A stretch of DNA of 64,000 nucleotides. It comes from Chloroflexota bacterium (GTDB lineage: Bacteria; Chloroflexota; Anaerolineae; Anaerolineales; Villigracilaceae). Both the position numbers and the translations under genes were made by a program. Within the stretch, counting starts at the first letter, position 1. Every line of letters starts with the position of its first letter. The notes under the pieces were generated by a model that had not been told where the DNA came from, did not search any database, and saw nothing but the letters and a program-made list of their open reading frames with translations. Location of the stretch: assembly GCA_016213105.1 (NCBI GenBank), contig JACRBN010000002.1, positions 1 to 64,000 on the forward strand. The letters are read 5' to 3'. Of this stretch, positions 47,774 to 55,934 are shown piece after piece.

Positions 47774-48384
47774 GCGCCATCGATTTTTACATTCGCGTGG
47801 TCAAATCCCTGGATGAGATCGAGGCTCCGTACATGATCGTGGGAGCCTTTGCGGGTCTGGTCTTTGGCGTCAGCCGCGCCACGTTCGATGTGGACATTTT
47901 GGTCGACTTGCAGGACGATGATTTCGTGAAGCTTTCCTCTAAGTTCCCGCTCCCCAGATATTACGCCGACCCTGAAATGATGCGGAATTCGGTCCAGCTG
48001 GGCATTATGTTCAACATCATCGACACGGAAGAAGGCGTAAAAGCTGACCTAGTTCCCCTGACCAGAGAGCCTGGTTACGATGTGGCTTTTGAGAGACGTG
48101 TTCGCAGGACGTTTAGCGACACCGATGGAAACGCCTTCGATGCCTGGTGTGCCCAGCCGACGGATATTGTCACCGGAAAGTTAAAGGCCTGGAAGGAAGG
48201 CCAATCTAGCAAGCACCCAACGGATATTTACAACATGCTGGTGTTTTCGTTGAGCGGTTTCAGTGACCTGAAAATCGATATGGATATTGTCTCGAAAGAA
48301 GCACAGAACCTCGGTGAAAGAACGTTCAACTTGTGGAATGAACTGGTTGCCCGAGCGCAGACCGAAATCCAGAACCGCCCATAA
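47770..48384 (+). CDS. AbiEii-like nucleotidyltransferase-fold protein
   Basis: 204 residues. The nucleotidyltransferase core is seen in YMIVGAFAGLVFGVSRATFDVDILVD (G-A with the D-x-D metal site, about residues 20-46). Strands and helices that follow (GIMFNIIDTEEGVKADLVPL) fit the DUF6036/AbiEii group. Such proteins transfer nucleotides to tRNA or protein and can be toxins. In this operon it is coupled to a small upstream gene. It has lower GC than its neighbours, which suggests later insertion. Confidence 0.8.
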   Translation: MSAIDFYIRVVKSLDEIEAPYMIVGAFAGLVFGVSRATFDVDILVDLQDDDFVKLSSKFPLPRYYADPEMMRNSVQLGIMFNIIDTEEGVKADLVPLTREPGYDVAFERRVRRTFSDTDGNAFDAWCAQPTDIVTGKLKAWKEGQSSKHPTDIYNMLVFSLSGFSDLKIDMDIVSKEAQNLGERTFNLWNELVARAQTEIQNRP

Positions 48385-48412
48385 CTACTTACCAATTACC
48401 AACGGAGTTTCC

Positions 48413-50206
48413 ATGCCAAAAACCGTTAAACTCACCCGCGCGCTCGTCGATGTGGCCATGGGCCGCGTCCCCGCCGATCTGGTCATCCGCCAGGGACAGT
48501 GGGTCAGCGTGCAATCGGGCGAGATCATCCCCAACACGGACGTCGCCGTCAAGGACGGTCATATCGCCTTCGTCGGCTCCGATGCCAGACACACCATCGG
48601 CAAGGGCACGCAGGTGATCGAGGCCAGGGGACGCTATCTTGTCCCGGGCCTACTGGACGGGCACATGCACGTCGAGTCGGGCATGCTGACGGTGACGGAA
48701 TTCGTCCGCGCGGCGGCCGCGCATGGCACCACGGGCATGTTTGTCGACCCGCACGAGATCGCCAACATCTTCGGCCTCAAGGGCGTCAAGTTCATGGTGG
48801 ATGAAGCCGCCAAACAACCGATCCACGTGTGGGTGCAGATGCCTTCCTGCGTGCCGTCCGCGCCCGGCTTCGAGACGCCCGGCGCCGCGCTCGGTCCCGA
48901 GGAAGTGGCCGAAGCCATGACCTGGCCCGGCATCATCGGCCTGGGCGAGATGATGAATTATCCCGGCGTGGCGAACGGCGACGACAAGATGCTGGCGGAA
49001 ATGGCCTGCACGCACGCCGCGAACAAGACCATCGGCGGGCATTATCCCGCGCCCGACCTCGGCCTGCCCTTCCACGGCTATGTGGCGGGCGGCGCGGAGG
49101 ATGATCACGAGGGTACCCGTCCCGAGGATGCGGTGGCGCGCGTGCGCCAGGGCATGAAGGCCATGCTGCGCTACGGTTCGGCCTGGCACGATGTGGCCTC
49201 TCAGGTTGGCGCCATCACGCAGTTGGGAATCGATTCCCGCCGTTTCCTGTTGTGTACCGACGACTCGCACGCCGAGACGCTCGTGCGCGAGGGACACATG
49301 GACCGCGTCCTGTGTCATGCAGTCCAGCAGGGATTGCCTCCGCTGACCGCCATCCAGATGATGACCATCAACACCGCCGAGCATTTCGGGCTGACCCGCG
49401 AGATGGGCATGATCGCCCCGGGCCGCTGGGCCGACATCGTCCTCGCCAGCGACCTCGATAACTTCAAGGCCGAGCTGGTGATCGCGAAGGGACAGGTGAT
49501 TGTCGAGAAGGGCAAGTGGAAGGTGGAACTGCCCTCGGTCAAGCGCCCGGCCTGGATCACGAAATCGGTGCGATTGAAGCGGGCGCTCAAGGCGGCGGAT
49601 TTTGCCCTGAAAACGGAATCAGGCGAAGGCTCCACGCTGACGGCCAACGTCATCGGCGTGATCGAGAACCAGGCGCCGAATCGTCACCTCAGGCTGCCGG
49701 TCACGGTCAACGGAGGCGAAATCCACGCGGACGTGAAGAACGACATCGCCAAGCTGGCGCTGGTCGAACGGCACAAGGCCACAGGCGGCCTGACGCTTGG
49801 CCTGGTGAGCGGATTTGGCTTCAAGGGAAAATGCGCCATTGGCTCGACCGTGGCCCACGACTGTCATCACATGATCGTGGTGGGCACCGACGAGGAGTGC
49901 ATGGCCGTGGCGGCCAATGCGCTGGCTGCGGCGGGCGGCGGGCAGGTGGTGGTGAAGAACGGCAAAATCATCGGCCAGGTGGAATTGGGCATTGCCGGGT
50001 TGATGTCGACGGAGCATGCCGATGTGGTGGCGAAGAAGGCCGCCACGGTGCTGGCCGGGTTCCGCAAGTGTGGCTGCACGCTTAATAACCCAAACATGCA
50101 GTTGAGCCTGCTTGGACTGGTGGTGATCCCCGAACTGCGCATCTCAGACAAGGGGCTGGTGGATGTGACCCGCTTCGAGTTTGTTCCCGTACTGGAGAAC
50201 GTATGA
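48413..50206 (+). CDS. ade: Adenine deaminase
   Basis: 597 residues from ATG 48413 (GGAG 5 bp upstream). Metal-dependent amidohydrolase with LDGHMHVESG, DPHEIAN, GLGEMMNYPGV, and TDDSHAETLV. The C-terminal half (about 390-597) is the beta domain typical of Ade, with KGQVIVEKGKWK. It converts adenine to hypoxanthine and ammonia. It feeds the purine ring towards xanthine oxidation. Overlaps the following GntR gene by 4 bp. Confidence 0.95.
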   Translation: MPKTVKLTRALVDVAMGRVPADLVIRQGQWVSVQSGEIIPNTDVAVKDGHIAFVGSDARHTIGKGTQVIEARGRYLVPGLLDGHMHVESGMLTVTEFVRAAAAHGTTGMFVDPHEIANIFGLKGVKFMVDEAAKQPIHVWVQMPSCVPSAPGFETPGAALGPEEVAEAMTWPGIIGLGEMMNYPGVANGDDKMLAEMACTHAANKTIGGHYPAPDLGLPFHGYVAGGAEDDHEGTRPEDAVARVRQGMKAMLRYGSAWHDVASQVGAITQLGIDSRRFLLCTDDSHAETLVREGHMDRVLCHAVQQGLPPLTAIQMMTINTAEHFGLTREMGMIAPGRWADIVLASDLDNFKAELVIAKGQVIVEKGKWKVELPSVKRPAWITKSVRLKRALKAADFALKTESGEGSTLTANVIGVIENQAPNRHLRLPVTVNGGEIHADVKNDIAKLALVERHKATGGLTLGLVSGFGFKGKCAIGSTVAHDCHHMIVVGTDEECMAVAANALAAAGGGQVVVKNGKIIGQVELGIAGLMSTEHADVVAKKAATVLAGFRKCGCTLNNPNMQLSLLGLVVIPELRISDKGLVDVTRFEFVPVLENV

Positions 50207-50922
50207 CGACACATTTTCCGTTTCAACGCCTGCAAGCTGAACTGGCGTCTTTGATCGCGCACACGCCGGGCGGTCAGCGCCTGCCCTCGGAGCCCGACCT
50301 GGCCCGTCAAATGGGGGTGTCACGCGCCACGCTGCGTGAAGCCATGCGTTCCTTCGAGACGCAGGGGCTCATCCGCCGCCGACAGGGCGCTGGCACCTTT
50401 GTGGTGGGACAAGTCCCCGTGATGGACAGCGGCCTGGAACTGCTCGAAAGCCTCGATACGCTGGCGCAGCGGCAAAACCTGGAGGTCACGGTCAGCGACC
50501 TGCATGTGGAGCGACTCTATGCGGACCAGGAAATCGCGACTGCGCTGGGCATCCCGATGGCTTCGCGCGTGACCCGTGTGCGGCGCGTCGTCCGCACCGA
50601 AGGGCGGCCTGTGGCCTACCTGGTGGATACCCTGCCCGAAGAGGTCTTTCGCCCCGACGACCTGCCGGCCTCCTTCCACGGCTCGGTGCTGGATTATCTG
50701 ATCCATCGCGGCGAAGCCATGAACGTGGCGCGCGCCAACATCAGCGCGATCGGCGCCTCGGCCGAGGTGGCCAAGTCACTCGAGATCCAGCGCGGCGACG
50801 TGCTGTTGCACTTCAACTCGCAGGTCTACGATAAAAGCGGCAAGGTGCTGACGTACACGTTCAGTTATTTCATCCCCGGCTATTTCCATTTTCACGTGGT
50901 GCGGCGGGTGGGATCGCTCTAG
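50203..50922 (+). CDS. GntR family regulator, HutC subfamily (UTRA domain)
   Basis: 239 residues. Winged-helix DNA-binding domain (about 8-70: LPSEPDLARQMGVSRATLREAMRSFETQGLIRRRQGAGTFV) followed by the UTRA ligand domain (about 95-235: RVTRVRRVVRTEGRPVAYLVDTLP and SAEVAKSLEIQRGDVLLHFNSQVYD). It overlaps ade and so is made together with the pathway it probably controls. Likely binds the operator at 46095 and perhaps 58067, with a purine intermediate as inducer. Confidence 0.94.
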   Translation: MTTHFPFQRLQAELASLIAHTPGGQRLPSEPDLARQMGVSRATLREAMRSFETQGLIRRRQGAGTFVVGQVPVMDSGLELLESLDTLAQRQNLEVTVSDLHVERLYADQEIATALGIPMASRVTRVRRVVRTEGRPVAYLVDTLPEEVFRPDDLPASFHGSVLDYLIHRGEAMNVARANISAIGASAEVAKSLEIQRGDVLLHFNSQVYDKSGKVLTYTFSYFIPGYFHFHVVRRVGSL

Positions 50923-50982
50923 TTACAGGTTGAGCAGGACATACCTGGAAGACCAAGATATTCAATCCAATGAGGTGTTTGT

Positions 50983-52203
50983 ATGAATGAAGTGAACGAA
51001 ATCAAGAAAAGAGTGCAGGATAATCGCGATAACATTATCCAGTTCATGCTCGACATCGTCGCCATTCCCAGCATGGACGGTCAATTGAAGGATGTCGGCG
51101 AACGCATCCAGGCCGAAATGCGAAAACTGGGCTTCGACGAGGCACGCTTCGATCAAATGGGCAACACCATCGGCCGCATCGGCAACGGGCCCAAGGTGAT
51201 CGTGTTCGACTCGCACATCGACACCGTGGGCGTTGGCGACCCCAGCGAATGGGATTGGGATCCGTTCGTGGGCAAGGTCGAGGACGGCCTCCTGTACGCG
51301 CGCGGCGCCTGCGATGAAAAAGGCAGCACGCCGGGTATGGTATACGGCATGGCCATTGCCCGCGACCTGGGCCTGCTGGATGGTTACACCGCCTATTATT
51401 TCGGCAACATGGAAGAGTGGTGCGACGGCATCGCGCCCAACGCCTTCGTCGACGCCGATCCGCAGGTGAAGCCCGACTTCGTGGTCATCGGCGAGCCGAC
51501 CAAGATGCAGGTTTACCGCGGGCACAAGGGCCGCATCGAATTGAAGATCACCGCCCACGGTCAGTCGGCGCACGCAGCCTCGCATTACCTGGGCGATAAC
51601 GCCGTGTACAAGATGATGTCGATCATCACGCAAATCCGCGAACTGGATCGGCGCATGCGCTTTGGCATGGGCTATCACCCGGTGCAGGGCTATCCCTCGA
51701 TTGCAGTCACCGACGTGGAGGCGCGCACGGCTTCGCTCAACGCGGTGCCCGATCAGTTCACGATCTATCTCGACCGCCGCATCACATCGAACGAGCCGCG
51801 CGATGAGGTGATCGCGCAGATCAAGGGCCTGATCCCCGACTATTTGCAGGAAGAGATCCACGTGGAAGAGTTGTTCTACGACGCGCCATCCTACACGGGC
51901 TTCGTCTTTCCCGTGTCGAAGTTCTACCCGCCCTGGCTGCTCGAGGACAATCATCCCCTGACTTTGGCCGGGCAGAGCACCATCGAGGCGTTGTGGGGCG
52001 AGAAGCGCAAGCTGGACACGTGGGATTTCTCGACCAACGGCACCTATTGGGCCGGCAAGGCGGGCATCCCCTCCATTGGCTTCGGCCCTGGCGACGAGAA
52101 GACCGCGCACATGCGTCACGAAAACGTGCCGCTCGATGAAGTGGTGCTGGCCGCGGAGTTCTATGCGCTGCTGCCGGGCATACTGGGTAAGCAGGTAAAG
52201 TAG
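50983..52203 (+). CDS. ygeY: YgeY-type M20 family hydrolase
   Basis: 406 residues. Peptidase M20 core with metal ligands in DSHIDTVGVGDPSEW, GACDEKGS, GNMEEWCDG, and the C-terminal HMRHE. The dimerisation domain lies around 185-295. YgeY belongs to the E. coli ygeW-ygeX-ygeY-hyuA-yqeA cluster, now tied to anaerobic urate and purine breakdown. Likely hydrolyses a carbamoylated or ureido intermediate. The last codons merge into an octamer repeat. Confidence 0.93.
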   Translation: MNEVNEIKKRVQDNRDNIIQFMLDIVAIPSMDGQLKDVGERIQAEMRKLGFDEARFDQMGNTIGRIGNGPKVIVFDSHIDTVGVGDPSEWDWDPFVGKVEDGLLYARGACDEKGSTPGMVYGMAIARDLGLLDGYTAYYFGNMEEWCDGIAPNAFVDADPQVKPDFVVIGEPTKMQVYRGHKGRIELKITAHGQSAHAASHYLGDNAVYKMMSIITQIRELDRRMRFGMGYHPVQGYPSIAVTDVEARTASLNAVPDQFTIYLDRRITSNEPRDEVIAQIKGLIPDYLQEEIHVEELFYDAPSYTGFVFPVSKFYPPWLLEDNHPLTLAGQSTIEALWGEKRKLDTWDFSTNGTYWAGKAGIPSIGFGPGDEKTAHMRHENVPLDEVVLAAEFYALLPGILGKQVK

Positions 52204-52240
52204 ACAGGTAAATAAGTAAACAGGTAGACACGTAGACACG
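52201..52240. repeat. Octamer tandem repeat, 5 units, spanning the ygeY stop codon
   Basis: TAGACAGG, TAAATAAG, TAAACAGG, TAGACACG, TAGACACG in phase from the stop codon TAG at 52201. Two earlier 8-bp units (GGGTAAGC, AGGTAAAG) lie within the last codons. Confidence 0.85.
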
Positions 52241-52307
52241 GAATTTGGATACCTGGGTACGTGCGGACTTGTTTACATAAAACATTTTCGATACAAGGAG
52301 TTTCCAC

Positions 52308-53261
52308 ATGCGTAGTTTTGCAGGTCGTGACATTTTGTCGCTCAAGGAATTCGAGCGCAACGAGTTTTTCCATGTGTTCGATGTGGCCCAGAAGATGGAA
52401 CCCATTGCGCGCGCCAGGAAGAACGTGGATATGCTCAAGGAGAAGACCCTGGTTACGGCCTTCTATCAGCCCTCCACGCGCACACGCCTGGCCCATGAGT
52501 CCGCCATGCACCGTCTGGGCGGCCACGTCACCGGCTTCTCGGATGCCAAGATGACGCGCGCCGGCGACTTCTACCAGGAGTCGATCAAGGACACGGTCAA
52601 GATGCTGGAGTACTATGGCGACGTGATCGTGATGCGCCACTTCCAACAGGGCGCGCCGCACGAAGCCGCGAAGTGGGCCAGCATTCCGATCATCAACGGC
52701 GGTGACGGCTGGGGCGAACATCCGACCCAGATCCTGACCGACCTGTACACGGTGCTGCGCGAGAAGGGCCGCATCGACGGCCTGAAGTGGTTGGCGGTGG
52801 GCGATATGCGCATGCGCACCATGCACTCCCTGGGTTATGCCCTGAGCCAGTTCGATTGCCCGATCACCTTCGTCTCCCCGCCCGACATGGGTCTTACGGA
52901 TGACTTCAAGGCTGAACTCAAGCAGCTCAGCGTCGATTTCAAGGAAGTCGATCATGTCGAGAAGGCCATCGCTGAAGCGGACGTGATCCTGGTCGAGCCG
53001 GTTGTCCAGCCCGATTACACCAAGTCGCGCGATGAGCGCTCAGGTGAATTGAACCTGACGCCCGCCAATTACAAGATCACCCGCGAACTGCTGGGCACCA
53101 AGGCCAAATCGGATGCGATCCTGCTGCACTCGCTGCCGCGCATGGACGAAATCCCGACCGACGTGGATATCACCAAATGGTCGCGCTACTGGCAGGAAGC
53201 CTTCAATGGCGTGGTCATGCGCATGACCCTGCTGGCGCTCGTGCTCGGTGCGATGGAATAA
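52308..53261 (+). CDS. Aspartate/ornithine carbamoyltransferase family protein, PyrB-like but divergent
   Basis: 317 residues. Carbamoyl-phosphate binding motif STRTR in YQPSTRTRLAHESAMHRLGG, and HPTQ in GGDGWGEHPTQILTDLYT. C-terminal HSLPRMDEI is of the aspartate carbamoyltransferase type. Two substrate-binding elements of ATCase are changed: the KKGET loop is replaced by MTRAGDFYQES and the RxQxER motif is missing. So aspartate is unlikely to be the substrate. Good RBS AAGGAG 7 bp upstream. Confidence 0.88.
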   Translation: MRSFAGRDILSLKEFERNEFFHVFDVAQKMEPIARARKNVDMLKEKTLVTAFYQPSTRTRLAHESAMHRLGGHVTGFSDAKMTRAGDFYQESIKDTVKMLEYYGDVIVMRHFQQGAPHEAAKWASIPIINGGDGWGEHPTQILTDLYTVLREKGRIDGLKWLAVGDMRMRTMHSLGYALSQFDCPITFVSPPDMGLTDDFKAELKQLSVDFKEVDHVEKAIAEADVILVEPVVQPDYTKSRDERSGELNLTPANYKITRELLGTKAKSDAILLHSLPRMDEIPTDVDITKWSRYWQEAFNGVVMRMTLLALVLGAME

Positions 53262-53277
53262 CCGTTCGATGAATTCG

Positions 53278-53301
53278 GGGAGGCGGCAGACGCCGCCTCC
53301 C
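53278..53301 (+). terminator. Strong hairpin after the first carbamoyltransferase
   Basis: GGGAGGCGGC-AGAC-GCCGCCTCCC is followed by GTTTG, a partial T-run. It may reduce read-through into the phosphatase gene. Confidence 0.65.
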
Positions 53302-53318
53302 GTTTGAAAAAATGTTGG

Positions 53319-53368
53319 AGTGCAGGCTTCAGCCTGCACTGTCTGGCGGACTGAAGTCCGCACTCCAA
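53319..53368. repeat. Double palindrome between genes
   Basis: AGTGCAGGCT-TC-AGCCTGCACT (53319-53340) and GCGGACT-GA-AGTCCGC (53346-53361). Outer arms TTGGAGTGC and GCACTCCAA also pair, so alternative folds are possible. Same 2-nt-loop family as 32642-32659. Confidence 0.85.
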
Positions 53369-53376
53369 AAAATCTT

Positions 53377-53919
53377 ATGAAAACTCTCGAAATCCGCCGT
53401 CACACCATGCGCACGAAACCGGGCGTCCACCTCTCCCAGGCGGGCGTGGAATTGGCGCGCAAAGTCGGCGCGGAGATGGGTCCTTTTCAGCGCGTGGTGA
53501 CCAGCAAATTGCCGCGCGCCTTCGAGACCGCCCTCGCGATGGGTTTTGCCGTGGACGAACAAAAGAAGCTCATGAATACCTACGGCGATGATGTGGAAGC
53601 CGAAGTTCCCTGGCCACAGACTTTTACGGGATATGCTTCCGCTGTGAAGAAACGCGGCGCGGCCCGCAAGTATGCCCGCAAACTGGCGAAGTATTACGCG
53701 GGTTTGATGGAGGAACTGCCCGAAGGCGGCGCGGCCCTGGCTATCAATCACGGCGGCGTGTTGGAATTGGGCGTGGTTGGCTGTCTGCCCGACCTGGATT
53801 ATTCCGCCTGGGGCGATCCCCTCATCAGTTTTTGCGAGGGGGTGCGTTTGAAATGGCATGATGGAAATTTCGTGGAAGCAGAACTTCTACGAGTTCAAAA
53901 TAACCAATCAATTACTTAA
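53377..53919 (+). CDS. Histidine phosphatase superfamily protein (phosphoglycerate mutase-like)
   Basis: 180 residues from ATG 53377. The catalytic motif reads RRHTMR (RHG expected; Gly replaced by Thr, His kept at residue 9). TSKLPRAFETA and the second catalytic histidine INHGG are present. No membrane or export signal. It lies between the two carbamoyltransferase genes, so a phosphatase step on a phosphorylated intermediate, or housekeeping of carbamoyl phosphate, is possible. Confidence 0.85.
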   Translation: MKTLEIRRHTMRTKPGVHLSQAGVELARKVGAEMGPFQRVVTSKLPRAFETALAMGFAVDEQKKLMNTYGDDVEAEVPWPQTFTGYASAVKKRGAARKYARKLAKYYAGLMEELPEGGAALAINHGGVLELGVVGCLPDLDYSAWGDPLISFCEGVRLKWHDGNFVEAELLRVQNNQSIT

Positions 53920-53931
53920 AGGAGATTTTCT

Positions 53932-54921
53932 ATGCAAACCAATTTCCGCGGTCGCGATTTTATCGGCGACCTCGACTTCACCAAGGAAGAAGTCGAAACC
54001 GTTCTGGACGTAGCCTGGGATCTCAAGCGCAAACGCGCCCTGAATGAACCGCACGCCTACCTGCGCGACAAGGTGCTGGCGATGCTGTTCTTCTTCTCCT
54101 CCACCCGCACGCGCGGCTCCTTCGAGGCGGGCATTGCCCAGCTCGGCGGTCACGGCGCGTTCATCGATTCCAACACCACCCAGATCTCGCACGGCGATAC
54201 GCCGGTCGAGATCGGCGAGATCTTCGGCCGCTATTTCGACGGCATCGCCATCCGCCACTGCGATTTTGGCGATGGCAACGCCTACCTGAACGCGGTGGCC
54301 AAGTCCAGCCGCGCGCCTGTGCTCAACATGCAATGCGACGTGTATCATCCCTTCCAGTGCCTGGCCGACCTGATGACCATCATGGAAAAGAAGGGCCGCG
54401 ACCTGCGCAAGAAGAAGATCGTCGTCTCCTGGGCCTATGCCGCTTCCTACCTCAAGCCGGTTTCCGTCCCGCAGTCGCTCATCCTCCAGATGCCGCGCTT
54501 CGGCATGGATGTGACGCTGGCCTATCCGCCCGAATTCAAGCTCATGCCCGAGATCGTCGAACAGGCCAAGGAACAGGCCAGGATCTACGGCTCCAACTTC
54601 GAGATCATCGACAGCAAGGACGGCATGACCGAGGCCTGCAAGGACGCCGACGTGATCTACGCCAAGTCCTGGGGTCCGCTGCTGACCACCAATGATAAGG
54701 CCGAGGGCAAGAAGATCCAGGATTCCTACAAGAACTGGATCATGGATGATTCCAAACTCAAGGTCGCAAAGGCGGATGCCATCTATATGCACCCGCTGCC
54801 CGCCGACCGCGACGTTGAAGTGACCAGCCAGGTGCTCGACGGCCCGAACTCCGTTGTGTTCGATGAGGCCGAGAACCGTCTGCACGCACAGAAGGCCGTG
54901 ATGGCCTTGACGATGAGCTAG
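53932..54921 (+). CDS. Ornithine carbamoyltransferase-family protein (YgeW-type candidate)
   Basis: 329 residues. STRTR motif in FFSSTRTRGSFEAGIAQLGG, and a C-terminal FDEAENRLHAQKAVMAL typical of the OTC branch. In place of OTCase HCLP it has HPLPADRDVEVT, so ornithine is unlikely. E. coli YgeW and related purine-cluster carbamoyltransferases also have unusual substrate motifs. Likely carries out phosphorolysis of a carbamoyl compound to give carbamoyl phosphate for carbamate kinase 8 bp downstream. Confidence 0.88.
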   Translation: MQTNFRGRDFIGDLDFTKEEVETVLDVAWDLKRKRALNEPHAYLRDKVLAMLFFFSSTRTRGSFEAGIAQLGGHGAFIDSNTTQISHGDTPVEIGEIFGRYFDGIAIRHCDFGDGNAYLNAVAKSSRAPVLNMQCDVYHPFQCLADLMTIMEKKGRDLRKKKIVVSWAYAASYLKPVSVPQSLILQMPRFGMDVTLAYPPEFKLMPEIVEQAKEQARIYGSNFEIIDSKDGMTEACKDADVIYAKSWGPLLTTNDKAEGKKIQDSYKNWIMDDSKLKVAKADAIYMHPLPADRDVEVTSQVLDGPNSVVFDEAENRLHAQKAVMALTMS

Positions 54922-54929
54922 GAGATCTT

Positions 54930-55883
54930 ATGACCAAAAAATTAGCAGTAGTCGCCGTTGGCGGAAACTCGATCATCAAGGACGATAAGAACGTCTCGGT
55001 CGAGGATCAGGAGCAGGCCCTGCGCGAGACCGCCCATCACATCGCGGATATGATCGAAGCGGGCTGGGACCTGGCCATCGGCCACGGCAACGGACCGCAG
55101 GTCGGTTTCATCCTGCGCCGCTCTGAGATCGCGGCCAAGGTTGAGGGCATGCACGAAGTCCCGCTGGACGTCTGCGGCGCGGATTCACAGGGCGCCATCG
55201 GCTATGAATTCCAGCAGGCGCTCCAGAACGAGTATCACCGGCGCGGCCTCAACAAGGGCGCAGCCACCGTCATCACCCAGATGCTGGTGGACAAGGCCGA
55301 CCCCGCCTTCCAGAAACCCACCAAGCCGATCGGTTCCTTCATGGACGAGGCTGACGCCAAACGCCGTGAAAGGGATATGGGCTGGTCGGTGGTCGAGGAT
55401 GCGGGCCGCGGCTGGCGCCGTGTGGTCGCCTCCCCGCTGCCGAAGCGGATCATCGAACTGGAATCGGTCAAGCTTCTGTTGAACGCGGGCGTGACCGTCA
55501 TCACCGTGGGCGGCGGCGGCATTCCCGTGCTCGACAAGGGCAACGGCGAGTTCGAAGGCACCGCAGCCGTGATCGACAAGGACTTCGCCTCCTCCCTGCT
55601 CGCGCAGGAAATCGGCGCGGATCTGTTCCTCATCGCCACCGCAGTCGAGAAGGTTGCCATCAACTTTGGCAAGCCCGACCAGAAATGGCTCGACAAGATG
55701 ACGCTGGCCGAGGCCAAGCAATACCTGGCCGAAGGCACGCACTTCGCCAAAGGCTCGATGGCCCCGAAGATGCAGGCCATCATCTGGTTCCTCGAGAATG
55801 GCGGCAAGCAGGCGCTCATTACCAACCCCGAGAATATCGGGCGCGCCCTGAAGGGCGAAACGGGTACGTTGATCGTTCCGTAA
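54930..55883 (+). CDS. arcC: Carbamate kinase
   Basis: 317 residues. Amino-acid kinase fold with VAVGGNSI, GHGNGPQVG, AVIDKDFASSLLAQEIGADLFLIAT, and KGSMAPKMQA. It converts carbamoyl phosphate plus ADP to ATP, carbon dioxide and ammonia. In E. coli yqeA plays this role in the purine cluster; here it gives the energy-yielding step. Directly follows the second carbamoyltransferase. Confidence 0.96.
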   Translation: MTKKLAVVAVGGNSIIKDDKNVSVEDQEQALRETAHHIADMIEAGWDLAIGHGNGPQVGFILRRSEIAAKVEGMHEVPLDVCGADSQGAIGYEFQQALQNEYHRRGLNKGAATVITQMLVDKADPAFQKPTKPIGSFMDEADAKRRERDMGWSVVEDAGRGWRRVVASPLPKRIIELESVKLLLNAGVTVITVGGGGIPVLDKGNGEFEGTAAVIDKDFASSLLAQEIGADLFLIATAVEKVAINFGKPDQKWLDKMTLAEAKQYLAEGTHFAKGSMAPKMQAIIWFLENGGKQALITNPENIGRALKGETGTLIVP

Positions 55884-55893
55884 TCTCTAAATT

Positions 55894-55925
55894 CTGGAGG
55901 GGACCGACACATCGGTCCCCTCCAG
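55894..55925. other. Long perfect hairpin after carbamate kinase
   Basis: CTGGAGGGGACCGA-CACA-TCGGTCCCCTCCAG, 14 bp stem, 4-nt loop. No T-run; the start codon of the next gene is 9 bp later, so it may control translation or mRNA stability rather than terminate. Confidence 0.7.
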
Positions 55926-55934
55926 TGGGTCATC

